Source of the DNA: Chloroflexota bacterium
GTDB taxonomy: Bacteria > Chloroflexota > Limnocylindria > QHBO01
DNA length: 7,256 bases
Assembly: GCA_031177555.1 (NCBI GenBank)
Contig: JAPSGM010000093.1
Span: 1 to 7,256 of the forward strand
Direction of reading: 5' to 3'
The notes beneath the pieces are model-generated. The model saw only the letters and a list, made by a program, of their open reading frames with translations. It was not told the origin of the DNA and made no database searches. The position numbers were made by a program, and so were the translations under genes. Position 1 is the first letter of the stretch, and each line of letters begins with the position of its first letter. This document shows, piece after piece, positions 1 through 7,256 of the stretch.

Positions 1-463
1 GCACGATCGACCATGAGAAGGCCAGGCGCCCGTGGAGCGTCGTCTGCAGCGCTGTCTCGCCGGCCACCTTGACCAGGACGACGCTCGAGCAGATGCTCAC
101 CACCGCCCCCAGGAACAGTGCCTCGACCAGCGGCCTGCCCACCAGCAGCATGGCGGCGGTGCCGAGGGCCAGGGTGATGGCCACCTGCAGCGTCGCGCCC
201 ACCAGCGCCACCCGACCCACCTCGACCAGCTCCCCGAGCCGGAAGCGGATGCCGATGCTGAACATCAGCAGGGCGACGCCGATCTCGGCCAGCCCCTCGA
301 CCTCCTCGCGATCCGCCACGTATCCGGGGGTGAAGGGGCCGACCAGGAGGCCCGCCGCGACGTAGCCCACCATCGGCGGCATCCGCAGCCGATGCGCGAC
401 GGCGCCCAGGACGAGTGCCGTGCCGAGCGCTACGAGGAGCGTGACCGCCAGGCTGCCGGTCAC
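1..463 (-). CDS. Kef-type CPA2 cation/proton antiporter, N-terminal part (3' end outside window)
   Basis: This reading frame stays open from a GTG at 463 to the left edge and gives 154 residues of an integral membrane protein. The N-terminus is hydrophobic. It is followed by the family signature PPMVGYVAAGLLVGPFTPG (residues 29-47), the LAEIGVALLMFSIGIRF helix (58-75), and SICSSVVLVKVAGE (123-136), which matches the fourth-helix region of KefB/KefC/YbaL-type exchangers. A TGA lies two codons before the GTG, so this is the first possible start; no Shine-Dalgarno site is visible, so it may be leaderless or weakly translated. The family exchanges K+ or Na+ for protons across the cytoplasmic membrane. 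The ion-binding helix and any C-terminal TrkA/RCK domain lie outside the window, so ion choice and regulation cannot be judged. It is divergent from a second, different CPA2 antiporter at 651. Confidence 0.88.
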   Translation of the reverse strand, partial: MTGSLAVTLLVALGTALVLGAVAHRLRMPPMVGYVAAGLLVGPFTPGYVADREEVEGLAEIGVALLMFSIGIRFRLGELVEVGRVALVGATLQVAITLALGTAAMLLVGRPLVEALFLGAVVSICSSVVLVKVAGETALQTTLHGRLAFSWSIV

Positions 464-503
464 CGGTCAGGGAGGGCGTGCCCGCATGCCGGCGATGATA
501 CCG

Positions 504-556
504 GCCGCCCACCCATCCACTCCGGTATGCTCCCTGCGTCGCCGATGGTGGGCGGC
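504..556. repeat. Long inverted repeat / potential stem-loop
   Basis: Bases 504-513 pair perfectly with 547-556 (ten pairs). After a single bulged C at 514, bases 515-517 pair with 544-546, giving thirteen pairs around a 26-base loop. It lies about 41 bp upstream of the minus-strand start and 95 bp upstream of the plus-strand start. It could be an RNA structure in either leader or a protein-binding site. In DNA this GC-rich some pairing occurs by chance, but thirteen pairs with one bulge in a 187-bp spacer is notable. Confidence 0.5.
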
Positions 557-563
557 GGGCCGA

Positions 564-586
564 CGCGCCGACCCGTACCCGGCGCG
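564..586. repeat. Short stem-loop (7-bp perfect stem)
   Basis: CGCGCCG at 564-570 is the exact reverse complement of CGGCGCG at 580-586, with a nine-base loop. It sits directly after the larger inverted repeat and before the 594-617 hairpin. All bases are G or C, so chance is a real alternative; its position in the series is the main reason to list it. Confidence 0.35.
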
Positions 587-593
587 ACGGTGG

Positions 594-617
594 AGGCTGC
601 GCACGACGGCGCAGCCT
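594..617 (+). repeat. 9-bp perfect stem-loop in the leader of the plus-strand antiporter
   Basis: AGGCTGCGC at 594-602 pairs perfectly with GCGCAGCCT at 609-617 around the six-base loop ACGACG. The stem ends 33 bases before the ATG at 651. Downstream are TGTACGTTCTC bases rather than a run of T, so it does not look like an ordinary intrinsic terminator. It could be a leader RNA hairpin affecting translation or stability, or an operator dyad. Confidence 0.5.
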
Positions 618-622
618 TGTAC

Positions 623-640
623 GTTCTCGAGCTCGGGAAC
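623..640. promoter_or_regulatory. 18-bp near-perfect palindrome, candidate operator
   Basis: GTTCTCGAG followed directly by CTCGGGAAC forms an 18-bp dyad with no spacer; eight of nine positions match the reverse complement, the exception being T627 opposite G636. A dyad without a loop folds poorly as RNA and looks more like a site for a dimeric DNA-binding protein. It ends one base before the GGAG ribosome-binding site (642-645), where a bound repressor could block transcription of the antiporter. I recognise no specific regulator family and saw no second copy in the window. Confidence 0.4.
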
Positions 641-650
641 CGGAGCCCTC

Positions 651-1907
651 ATGGATCATCTCACCCAGATCCTGCTGCAGCTGTTTGCGATCCTCCTCGC
701 CGCCAAGGTCGGGAACGAGATCTTCCGCCGCCTGGGCCAGCCGACCGTCGTCGGCGAGATCCTGGGTGGGGTCGTGGCGGGCCCGGCTGTGCTCGGCGTG
801 TACCAGGTCAACCTGGAGACCGAGCTCTTCGCCGAGATCGGCGTGGTGCTGCTGCTCTTCCAGGTCGGCGTCGAGACGCGCCTGCACGATCTCCTGCGGG
901 TCGGCGTCACCGCCCTGGCGGTCGCGATCATGGGCGTGGTGCTTCCCTTCGGCGCGGGCTTCCTCGCAGCCGAGCTCGCGGGCGGCGACCTGGCCCAGGC
1001 CGTGTTCCTGGCGGCCGCCCTGACGGCCACCAGCGTGGGCATCACCTCGAACGTGCTGCGCGACCTGGGAGGGCTGCACACGAAGGGTGGCCGGATCATC
1101 CTGGGCGCCGCCATCGTGGACGACGTGCTGGCGATCATGATCCTGTCGGTCGCCACCGGGGTCGCCGCCGGAAGCGTCTCGCCTGAACGCGTTGCGGGCC
1201 TGATCGCCGTCGCGGTCCTGTTCATCGTGGTCGTGCTGATCGGCGGGACCAGGATCCTCCGTCGCAGGCGCTCCCTGCTGACCGAGCCGGAGTTCGCCGA
1301 GACGCCGCTGCTGCCGGGCATGATGCTCATGCTCGGTCTGGCCGCGCTCGCCGCGGTCATCGGGCTGGCGGCCATCATCGGCGCGTTCCTGGCCGGCATG
1401 GTCGTCGGCGAATCGAGCGAGCGGCATGCGCTCGAGGCGGAGGTTGCCCCGGTGGCCGCCTTCTTCACGCCGTTCTTCTTCGGGTTCATCGGTGCCCAGG
1501 TGGACCTGGCCGGCCTGGCCAGCGTGGACGCCGTCCTGGTGCTGCTGGGCGTCACAGCGCTGGCGGTCGCATCGAAGTTCATCGGCGCCTACGTCGGCGC
1601 CTTCACCACCGGCCACTGGCGTGCGGTCCTGGTCGGATGGGGAATGGTGCCCCGCGGCGAGGTCGGCATCGTGGTCGCCGGGCTCGGCCTGTCGGCCGCG
1701 GCGATCGACCCCCAGATCTACTCGGTGGTGGTCGGGATGGCCATCCTCACCACCCTCATCGTGCCGCCGCTGCTGCCCGCCCTGATGCGGCGTGCCGAGC
1801 CGGACGCCCGTCCGCCGGAGGAGCGAGGGGCCTCACCGCCGAGGTCCGGTCGTGACGCCGACGCCGGGCCCGGGGAGGATGACGAGGACGGCTGGCAGGG
1901 CACGTGA
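651..1907 (+). CDS. CPA2-family Na+(K+)/H+ antiporter, NapA-like
   Basis: This 418-residue polytopic membrane protein should exchange Na+ or K+ for protons across the cytoplasmic membrane, for pH and salt homeostasis. The antiporter fold covers residues 5-380. It shows GQPTVVGEILGGVVAGP (29-45), AEIGVVLLLFQVGVETRL (61-78), TATSVGITSNVLRDLGG (125-141), the AIVDD motif (D157 and D158), K309 in ASKFIGAYVG, and GMVPRGEVG (331-339). The aspartate pair and the lysine match the ion-binding residues of electrogenic NapA-type exchangers, whereas Kef proteins have Q-D. The last 36 residues (383-418) are hydrophilic and acidic; there is no TrkA-N domain. I chose the ATG at 651 because residues align with the family from there and GGAG sits five bases upstream; in-frame codons back to 420 encode no family sequence. 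A dyad and hairpins precede it. Family is near certain; ion preference is inferred. Confidence 0.93.
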   Translation: MDHLTQILLQLFAILLAAKVGNEIFRRLGQPTVVGEILGGVVAGPAVLGVYQVNLETELFAEIGVVLLLFQVGVETRLHDLLRVGVTALAVAIMGVVLPFGAGFLAAELAGGDLAQAVFLAAALTATSVGITSNVLRDLGGLHTKGGRIILGAAIVDDVLAIMILSVATGVAAGSVSPERVAGLIAVAVLFIVVVLIGGTRILRRRRSLLTEPEFAETPLLPGMMLMLGLAALAAVIGLAAIIGAFLAGMVVGESSERHALEAEVAPVAAFFTPFFFGFIGAQVDLAGLASVDAVLVLLGVTALAVASKFIGAYVGAFTTGHWRAVLVGWGMVPRGEVGIVVAGLGLSAAAIDPQIYSVVVGMAILTTLIVPPLLPALMRRAEPDARPPEERGASPPRSGRDADAGPGEDDEDGWQGT

Positions 1908-1938
1908 GCGGTCGCGGTCAGCGACGCGGCGGCAAAAG

Positions 1939-1968
1939 GCGAGGCCCCTCCGGTCGGAGGGGCCTCGC
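1939..1968. terminator. Bidirectional intrinsic terminator between convergent genes
   Basis: A perfect 13-bp stem (1939-1951 pairing with 1956-1968) closes on the four-base loop GGTC. AAAA at 1934-1937 gives a TTTT tract on the minus strand just after the hairpin, so it fits best as terminator of the minus-strand transporter gene ending at 2004. On the plus strand it lies 31 bases after the antiporter stop but is followed by only a short TT, so termination in that direction may be weaker. It is the strongest stem in the window outside coding sequence. Confidence 0.87.
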
Positions 1969-2003
1969 TTCGCAGGACGACCGACGGCGGTCCCGGTGAG
2001 CGA

Positions 2004-3629
<1,626 letters not shown>

Positions 3630-3663
3630 CCGCCTCCTCCGGTACCCATACCCTCCGATACCC
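3630..3663 (-). promoter_or_regulatory. Strong ribosome-binding site and 12-base direct repeat before the NCS1 gene
   Basis: On the minus strand GGAGGAGG (3640-3633) lies just before the ATG at 3629 and decides that start. GGGTACCGGAGG (3647-3636) is repeated with one mismatch as GGGTATCGGAGG (3663-3652), sixteen bases further upstream, so the Shine-Dalgarno segment appears twice. A seven-codon frame starts at an ATG at 3649 and its TGA (3628-3626) overlaps the NCS1 ATG as ATGA; its own GGAGG is only two bases from that ATG, so translation of it is doubtful. The rest of the 92-bp gap (3664-3721) shows no clear promoter or terminator. Confidence 0.55.
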
Positions 3664-3721
3664 CCTGCGCGATGCGCCGGGACTACGTTACGCCCGCCGC
3701 GCAAGCCCTCGGCCCGGGCCC

Positions 3722-5050
3722 TCAGACGACGGCGGCGTCGGTCGCCTCGAGCGCCCCGTCGATGATCTCGAAGGCCTCGCGCAGCTGCTCGTCGGTGATG
3801 CACAGCGGCGGATTAGTGAAGAAGCTGTCCCAGTGCTGCATGGTGTACAGCCCATCGGCCCTGAGGCGGGCGTCCAGCGCCGTCATCTCGGGCGAGGAGC
3901 CGTTGAATGGCGCCATCGGCTCGCGGGTCTGTCGGTTGCGGATGAGCTCCACGATCCCGAACAGGCCGATGCTGCGCGTGGCGCCCACGCTGGGATGCCG
4001 CTCCCGCAGGCCGGCGTGCAGCTCGGCCATGACCGGGCCCAGGCGGGCGGCGTTGCCCACCAGGTCGTCGTCGCGCAGCACATTGACCGCGGCGATGGCG
4101 GCGGCGCAGCTGACCGGGTGGGCAGAGTAGGTGAGGCCCCCGAAGTACGTGCGCTCGGCGAAGTGCTCGGCGATGCGGTCCGTCATGGCCACCGCCCCCA
4201 GCGGCAGGTAGGAGCTGGTCAGCCCCTTGGCCATGGTCAGCAGGTCGGGCACCACGTCCCAGTGGTCCACCGCGAACCAGCGGCCGGTGCGCCCGAACCC
4301 GGCCATCACCTCGTCGGCGATCAGCAGGATGCCGTAGCGGTCGCACAGCTCACGCACGCCCTGCAGGTACCCGTCGGGCGGCACCAGGATGCCGTTGGTG
4401 CCGGTGACCGTCTCCAAGATGAAGGCTGCGATCGTGCTCGGCCCCTCGTAGTTGATGACCTCGTCCAGGTAGGCGAGGTGCTCGTCCACCGGGTCCGGCT
4501 CGGGGTTCCCGTAGCGGTACGGATCCATGACGCGAATCACGCCGGGCACCGCCGGCTCCGACGCCCAGCGGCGCGGGTCGCCGGTGACGCTGATGGACCC
4601 CGCCGTCGCTCCGTGGTAGCTGCGGTATCGGGCCATCACCTTCTGGCGCCCGGTCACGATGCGGGCCATGCGCAGCGCGTTCTCGTTGGCCTCCGCCCCG
4701 CCAAGGGTGAAGAAGAAGGTGTCCAGGTCGCCCGGCGTAAGCTCCGAGAGCAGCTGGCCCAGCCGGCCTCGGACCTCGGTGGCGAACTGGGGGGCCGCGA
4801 AGGCCAGCCGATGCGCCTGCTCGGCGATGGCGTCGGCCACGCGCCGGTCCCCGTGCCCGATGTTGACGCTCATCAGCTGGCTGTTGAAGTCGATGTAGCG
4901 CTTGCCATCGGGGTCCCAGAAGTAGATCCCCTTTGCCCGGTCGATGACGATCGGGTTGATCTTGGCCTGCGCCGACCAGCTGAAGAAGGTGTACTCGCGA
5001 TTCAGGCGCAGGATCTCGTCGGCGGTGAGCCGATCGGTGGTGATGGCCAT
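3722..5050 (-). CDS. Class III PLP-dependent omega-amino-acid aminotransferase
   Basis: This 442-residue cytosolic enzyme is a full-length class III (fold type I) aminotransferase, which moves an amino group from an omega-amino acid such as beta-alanine, GABA or taurine to a 2-oxoacid. Visible are the N-terminal substrate-side stretch TFFSWSAQAKINPI (21-34), FTLGGAEANENALRMAR (114-130) for phosphate binding, YHG (145-147) whose tyrosine stacks on the cofactor, E213, the D246-E247 pair in LLIADEVMAGFGRTGRW with D246 contacting the pyridine nitrogen, and K275 in TMAKG as the Schiff-base lysine, followed by YFGGLTYSAHP (302-312). No key residue is missing. The start at 5050 has CGAGG (5060-5056) five bases upstream; the open frame back to 5308 lies inside the preceding permease gene. 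Genes on both sides are transporters on the same strand. The omega-amino-acid subgroup is fairly sure; a beta-alanine:pyruvate role is inferred from the NCS1 neighbour, and taurine:pyruvate is the main alternative. Confidence 0.9.
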   Translation of the reverse strand: MAITTDRLTADEILRLNREYTFFSWSAQAKINPIVIDRAKGIYFWDPDGKRYIDFNSQLMSVNIGHGDRRVADAIAEQAHRLAFAAPQFATEVRGRLGQLLSELTPGDLDTFFFTLGGAEANENALRMARIVTGRQKVMARYRSYHGATAGSISVTGDPRRWASEPAVPGVIRVMDPYRYGNPEPDPVDEHLAYLDEVINYEGPSTIAAFILETVTGTNGILVPPDGYLQGVRELCDRYGILLIADEVMAGFGRTGRWFAVDHWDVVPDLLTMAKGLTSSYLPLGAVAMTDRIAEHFAERTYFGGLTYSAHPVSCAAAIAAVNVLRDDDLVGNAARLGPVMAELHAGLRERHPSVGATRSIGLFGIVELIRNRQTREPMAPFNGSSPEMTALDARLRADGLYTMQHWDSFFTNPPLCITDEQLREAFEIIDGALEATDAAVV

Positions 5051-5145
5051 GCGAACCTCGGGTTGAGCCTGACGATGGCGCGCCAGAGCTGAGCGCGCCG
5101 GCAGACCGATTACACCATATCCCGCCAACGGCGCGGACCGGCCCG
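5051..5145 (-). other. Intergenic spacer with a 7-bp stem-loop between permease and aminotransferase
   Basis: The 95-bp gap contains GGCGCGC (5077-5083) pairing perfectly with GCGCGCC (5093-5099) around a nine-base loop. No T-tract follows on the minus strand, so it is not a convincing terminator and read-through from the permease gene is plausible. A relatively AT-rich patch (5110-5120, minus-strand ATATGGTGTAA) could hold a -10 box for a secondary promoter, but no good -35 partner is visible. Next to the aminotransferase start, AACC-CGA-GGTT (5064-5054, minus strand) is a tiny dyad covering the ribosome-binding site. Confidence 0.4.
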
Positions 5146-7122
5146 CTATGCCGGCGCCAGTCGACGGCGGCGGGCGACGTGCATCAGAAGGCCCGCGACG
5201 ATGGCGACCAGGCCGATGACCACGGGGATCGGAGTGGTCATCAGCAGCGCGCCCGCGCCCACGGCGAACGCCAGCCGCTCCGGCCACGTCGCCGGCCCGA
5301 GGATCCACGCCCCGGTGACGACGGCCAGGGCCGCCACCGCGATCGCCGCCAGCGGGATGGCGATCAACACGACCTGCCAGTCGGCGCGGGTCAGCAGGAT
5401 CCCCTCACCCGCCGGGGCGAGGACGAAGACGAACGGGACGAGGAAGGCGGGCAGCGTGTAGCGCCAGGTCAGCCACATGGTCTTGATCGGGCGCCCGCCG
5501 GTGATGGCCGAGGCGGCGAACGGCGAGAGCGCGGTGGGCGGCGAGACCTCGGAGAGCACCGAGTAGTAGAAGATGAACATCGCCGCCGCGTAGGCCGGGA
5601 CCTCGAGCTCGCCAAAGGCCGGCCGGATGACGATCCAGGAGATGATGAACGAGGCGGTCACCGGGACCGCCAGGCCCAGCAGCAGGATCGCGATGGCCGA
5701 GAAGATGGCCACGAAGACGAGCTGACCGCCGGCCAGGTCCACGATGATGTTTGCCAGGTTCAGCGCCAGCCCGGTCAGGGTCAGCTGCCCGACGATGATC
5801 CCCGCAGCGGCCATGACCGCGGCCGCCGGGAGGGCGCTGATCGCCCCGGCGGCGAGCGCCCCGGCGATTCGCCGCGGCGTCATCCAGTTCTTTCGGTCCA
5901 GGAAGCTGAGGACGAAGGCCAGGACGGTGGCCAGGAAGACGGCCCGGAATGCGCTCATCCCCATGACCAGGAAGACGACGATCGCGATCAGAGAGCTGAA
6001 GTGGTAGCCGTAGCGGAGGAGGAGCTGGCGCAGCGGCGGCGTCTCGATCGGGATCTCCCGCGTCCGATAGCGCCGGGCATCCATCTCGATGGCCAGGATG
6101 ATCCCCAGGTAGTAGAGGAGAGTGGGGATGGTCGCCCACAGCAGGACCTCGAGGTACGAGACGCCAAGGAGCTCGGCGATGATGAACGCCGCCGCTCCGA
6201 GCGTCGGCGGCGACAGGATGGCCCCGATGCCGGCCGCGGCCAGGACTGCTCCGGCCTGCTCGGCCGGATAGCCGGCGCGCCGCAGGATCGGCCAGGAGAC
6301 GCCGCCCAGGGTGACCGTGGTGGCGACCCCGGAGCCGGAGACGGTGCCGAGCAGGAAACCTGCGAGCGTAACCGTCCTGCCAGGCCCCGAGCTCGAGCGC
6401 CTGAAGGCGGCGAACGACAGGTCCAGGAAGTAGCGGCCGGCCCCCGAGAACTCGAGCACGGCGCCGTAGAAGGTGAAGAGGATGACGTAGGTCGCCGCCA
6501 CGCGGAACGGCACCCCGAAAACGCCGGCGGAGGTGATGACGTTGTGGCCCACCATCCGCGACCAGGTGTAGCTGTTGCTGTCGAAGGGATCCGGGAACAG
6601 CGGACCCAGGTAGCCGTAGACCAGGAAGCCGACGCAGATGGCCGGCACCACCCAGCCGACGGTTCGCCGCGCCGCTTCCAGGATGAGCAGCAGCAGCGCG
6701 GTCCCGGCCACGAGATCCAGCTCGGAGGGGATCACCGCCCGGCGGAAGAAGTCGTTGACGTCGAGCAGGATGTAGCCCACCGCAACGAGCGAGGCCGCGG
6801 CCAGCGCCCAGTCGAGCAGATTCGGGTTGTCGCGGCGTCGCTCCTGGCGAGCGATCTCCGAGCGACCCCAGCCGCGGTAGCTGAGGAAGGTCAGCGCCAG
6901 GACGCCTCCCATGAAGAGCGTCAGGTACACGTTCCGGTTGAGCGGGTTCAGCACCCAGTACAGCGCGAGCAGGGTCAGCACGGCACCGAGCGCCTGGACC
7001 ACGCGCCGCGGCCATCCGCTCAGCTTCCGGGCAGGCCTCTCGGCCTCGTACTCGGCGAGGATCGACTCCTCGTCGATCTGGCTGTCGCTGGCGTCCGGCC
7101 GTCCGCGTGGGTCGTCGGTCAC
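5146..7122 (-). CDS. TRAP-TAXI transporter fused permease (4TM/12TM, DctQ-DctM type)
   Basis: This 658-residue membrane protein is a single-chain TRAP permease, with the small (DctQ-like) and large (DctM-like) subunits joined, as is usual for TAXI-type systems. It would take up an organic solute delivered by a periplasmic or lipoprotein receptor, driven by an ion gradient. Residues 1-37 are hydrophilic and acidic; helices at about 40-175 form the small-subunit part. The large part shows GTVSGSGVATTVTLGGVSWP (259-278), AAGIGAILSPPTLGAAAF (296-313) and SEVSPPTALSPFAASAI (524-540), the two latter being the paired PPT hairpin motifs. Extra helices at about 584-648 form a C-terminal extension common in fused forms. 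The GTG at 7122 is chosen because it overlaps the upstream stop as GTGA and has GGAG (7134-7131) eight bases before; an ATG at 7179 would lie inside the upstream gene and adds no family sequence. Substrate unknown; the receptor gene is not in the window. Confidence 0.93.
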   Translation of the reverse strand: MTDDPRGRPDASDSQIDEESILAEYEAERPARKLSGWPRRVVQALGAVLTLLALYWVLNPLNRNVYLTLFMGGVLALTFLSYRGWGRSEIARQERRRDNPNLLDWALAAASLVAVGYILLDVNDFFRRAVIPSELDLVAGTALLLLILEAARRTVGWVVPAICVGFLVYGYLGPLFPDPFDSNSYTWSRMVGHNVITSAGVFGVPFRVAATYVILFTFYGAVLEFSGAGRYFLDLSFAAFRRSSSGPGRTVTLAGFLLGTVSGSGVATTVTLGGVSWPILRRAGYPAEQAGAVLAAAGIGAILSPPTLGAAAFIIAELLGVSYLEVLLWATIPTLLYYLGIILAIEMDARRYRTREIPIETPPLRQLLLRYGYHFSSLIAIVVFLVMGMSAFRAVFLATVLAFVLSFLDRKNWMTPRRIAGALAAGAISALPAAAVMAAAGIIVGQLTLTGLALNLANIIVDLAGGQLVFVAIFSAIAILLLGLAVPVTASFIISWIVIRPAFGELEVPAYAAAMFIFYYSVLSEVSPPTALSPFAASAITGGRPIKTMWLTWRYTLPAFLVPFVFVLAPAGEGILLTRADWQVVLIAIPLAAIAVAALAVVTGAWILGPATWPERLAFAVGAGALLMTTPIPVVIGLVAIVAGLLMHVARRRRLAPA

Positions 7123-7256
7123 CCACGCTGCTCCGCGACGATCGTGAGACCCGGATCGGATCCGGCGGTCAGGGACCACAGCGGAACGGGTGCCGATCCG
7201 ACCACGAGGAGCGTGCGTTGCCCGTGGCGAGTGGCCGCCAGCGACAGCTCGGCGAT
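7119..7256 (-). CDS. C-terminal end of a small protein, possibly DUF1850 (5' end outside window)
   Basis: The frame is open from the right edge to a TGA at 7121-7119 and encodes 45 residues, including RHGQRTLLVVGSAPVPLWSL. The TGA overlaps the GTG start of the fused TRAP permease as GTGA, the arrangement expected of translationally coupled operon genes. In many TRAP-TAXI loci a small DUF1850 protein lies between the TAXI receptor and the fused permease, and the beta-strand-like, leucine/valine-rich end with a VG turn resembles the end of that family. It does not look like the end of a TAXI receptor. With only 45 residues the family call is tentative; the coding call rests on overlap, frame and position. 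Confidence 0.6.
   Translation of the reverse strand: MAELSLAATRHGQRTLLVVGSAPVPLWSLTAGSDPGLTIVAEQRG

Larger units (their letters stand above)
464..650. promoter_or_regulatory. Divergent intergenic region between two antiporter genes
   Basis: These 187 bp separate two start codons that face away from each other, so both promoters should lie here. No convincing pair of -35/-10 boxes is visible. Weak -10-like hexamers are TATGCT on the plus strand (526-531) and TATCAT on the minus strand (500-495), neither with a good -35 partner at about 17 bp. The region is dominated by inverted repeats, listed separately. The plus-strand gene has a modest ribosome-binding site, GGAG at 642-645, five bases before its ATG. 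Long open frames cross this region but have no family match and are treated as non-coding. Confidence 0.6.

Noticed and set aside
420..650. In-frame upstream extension of the plus-strand antiporter
   Set aside because: The added 77 codons would overlap the minus-strand antiporter start and encode arginine/proline-rich sequence with no antiporter similarity; the ATG at 651 has a ribosome-binding site.
32..1186. Plus-strand open frame of 384 codons crossing the divergent region
   Set aside because: It overlaps two good antiporter genes in other frames and its translation is repetitive H/R/D/G-rich shadow sequence.
656..1582. Minus-strand open frame of 308 codons opposite the NapA-like antiporter
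   Set aside because: Serine/threonine/alanine/arginine/proline-rich shadow of the antiporter, without recognisable domains.
3711..3720. 10-bp palindrome GGCCCGGGCC after the aminotransferase stop
   Set aside because: Pure G/C palindromes of this size are common in such GC-rich DNA, and no T-tract or partner element supports a function.
3630..3803. Longer start for the NCS1 symporter
   Set aside because: The extra 58 codons are arginine-rich, overlap the aminotransferase 3' end and lack the strong ribosome-binding site found before 3629.
5077..5099. Stem-loop as a terminator of the permease gene
   Set aside because: Only a 7-bp stem with no T-run after it on the minus strand; kept only as a weak structure.
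5051..5308. Longer start for the aminotransferase
   Set aside because: The extra 86 codons would overlap the end of the TRAP permease gene and show no aminotransferase similarity.

Overview
This is a GC-rich (roughly two-thirds or more G+C by eye) bacterial chromosomal window made almost entirely of membrane-transport genes plus one PLP enzyme. The strong third-position G/C bias, GTG starts and the mix of strong and absent Shine-Dalgarno sites suit a high-GC lineage such as Chloroflexota or Actinomycetota. No marker gene is present, so this placement is a guess. I see no tRNA, rRNA, CRISPR array, insertion sequence or phage gene.

Left part (1-1907): two monovalent-cation/proton antiporters of the CPA2 (Kef/NapA-like) superfamily are divergently transcribed. 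The minus-strand one (start at 463) runs off the left edge. The plus-strand one (651-1907) is complete and carries the paired aspartates and conserved lysine expected of an electrogenic Na+/H+ exchanger. The 187 bp between them is unusually rich in inverted repeats: three potential stem-loops and an 18-bp near-perfect palindrome just before the ribosome-binding site of the plus-strand gene.

Middle boundary (1908-2003): the plus-strand antiporter and the minus-strand cluster converge on one strong hairpin terminator (1939-1968).

Right part (2004-7256): all genes are on the minus strand. In transcription order they are the 3' end of a small DUF1850-like protein gene (ends 7119), a TRAP-TAXI fused permease (7122 to 5146, translationally coupled to it by a 4-base overlap), a class III omega-amino-acid aminotransferase (5050 to 3722) and an NCS1 nucleobase/hydantoin/allantoin-type symporter (3629 to 2004). 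The gaps of 95 and 92 bp hold no clear terminator, so the set may be one transcription unit ending at the shared terminator. A reasonable hypothesis is uptake plus catabolism of an organic nitrogen source: NCS1 imports a pyrimidine or hydantoin-like compound and the aminotransferase deaminates a product such as beta-alanine. The window holds no ring-opening enzymes that would prove this. Nothing here clearly amounts to a new biological system; the most interesting non-genic element is the structured divergent region at 464-650.
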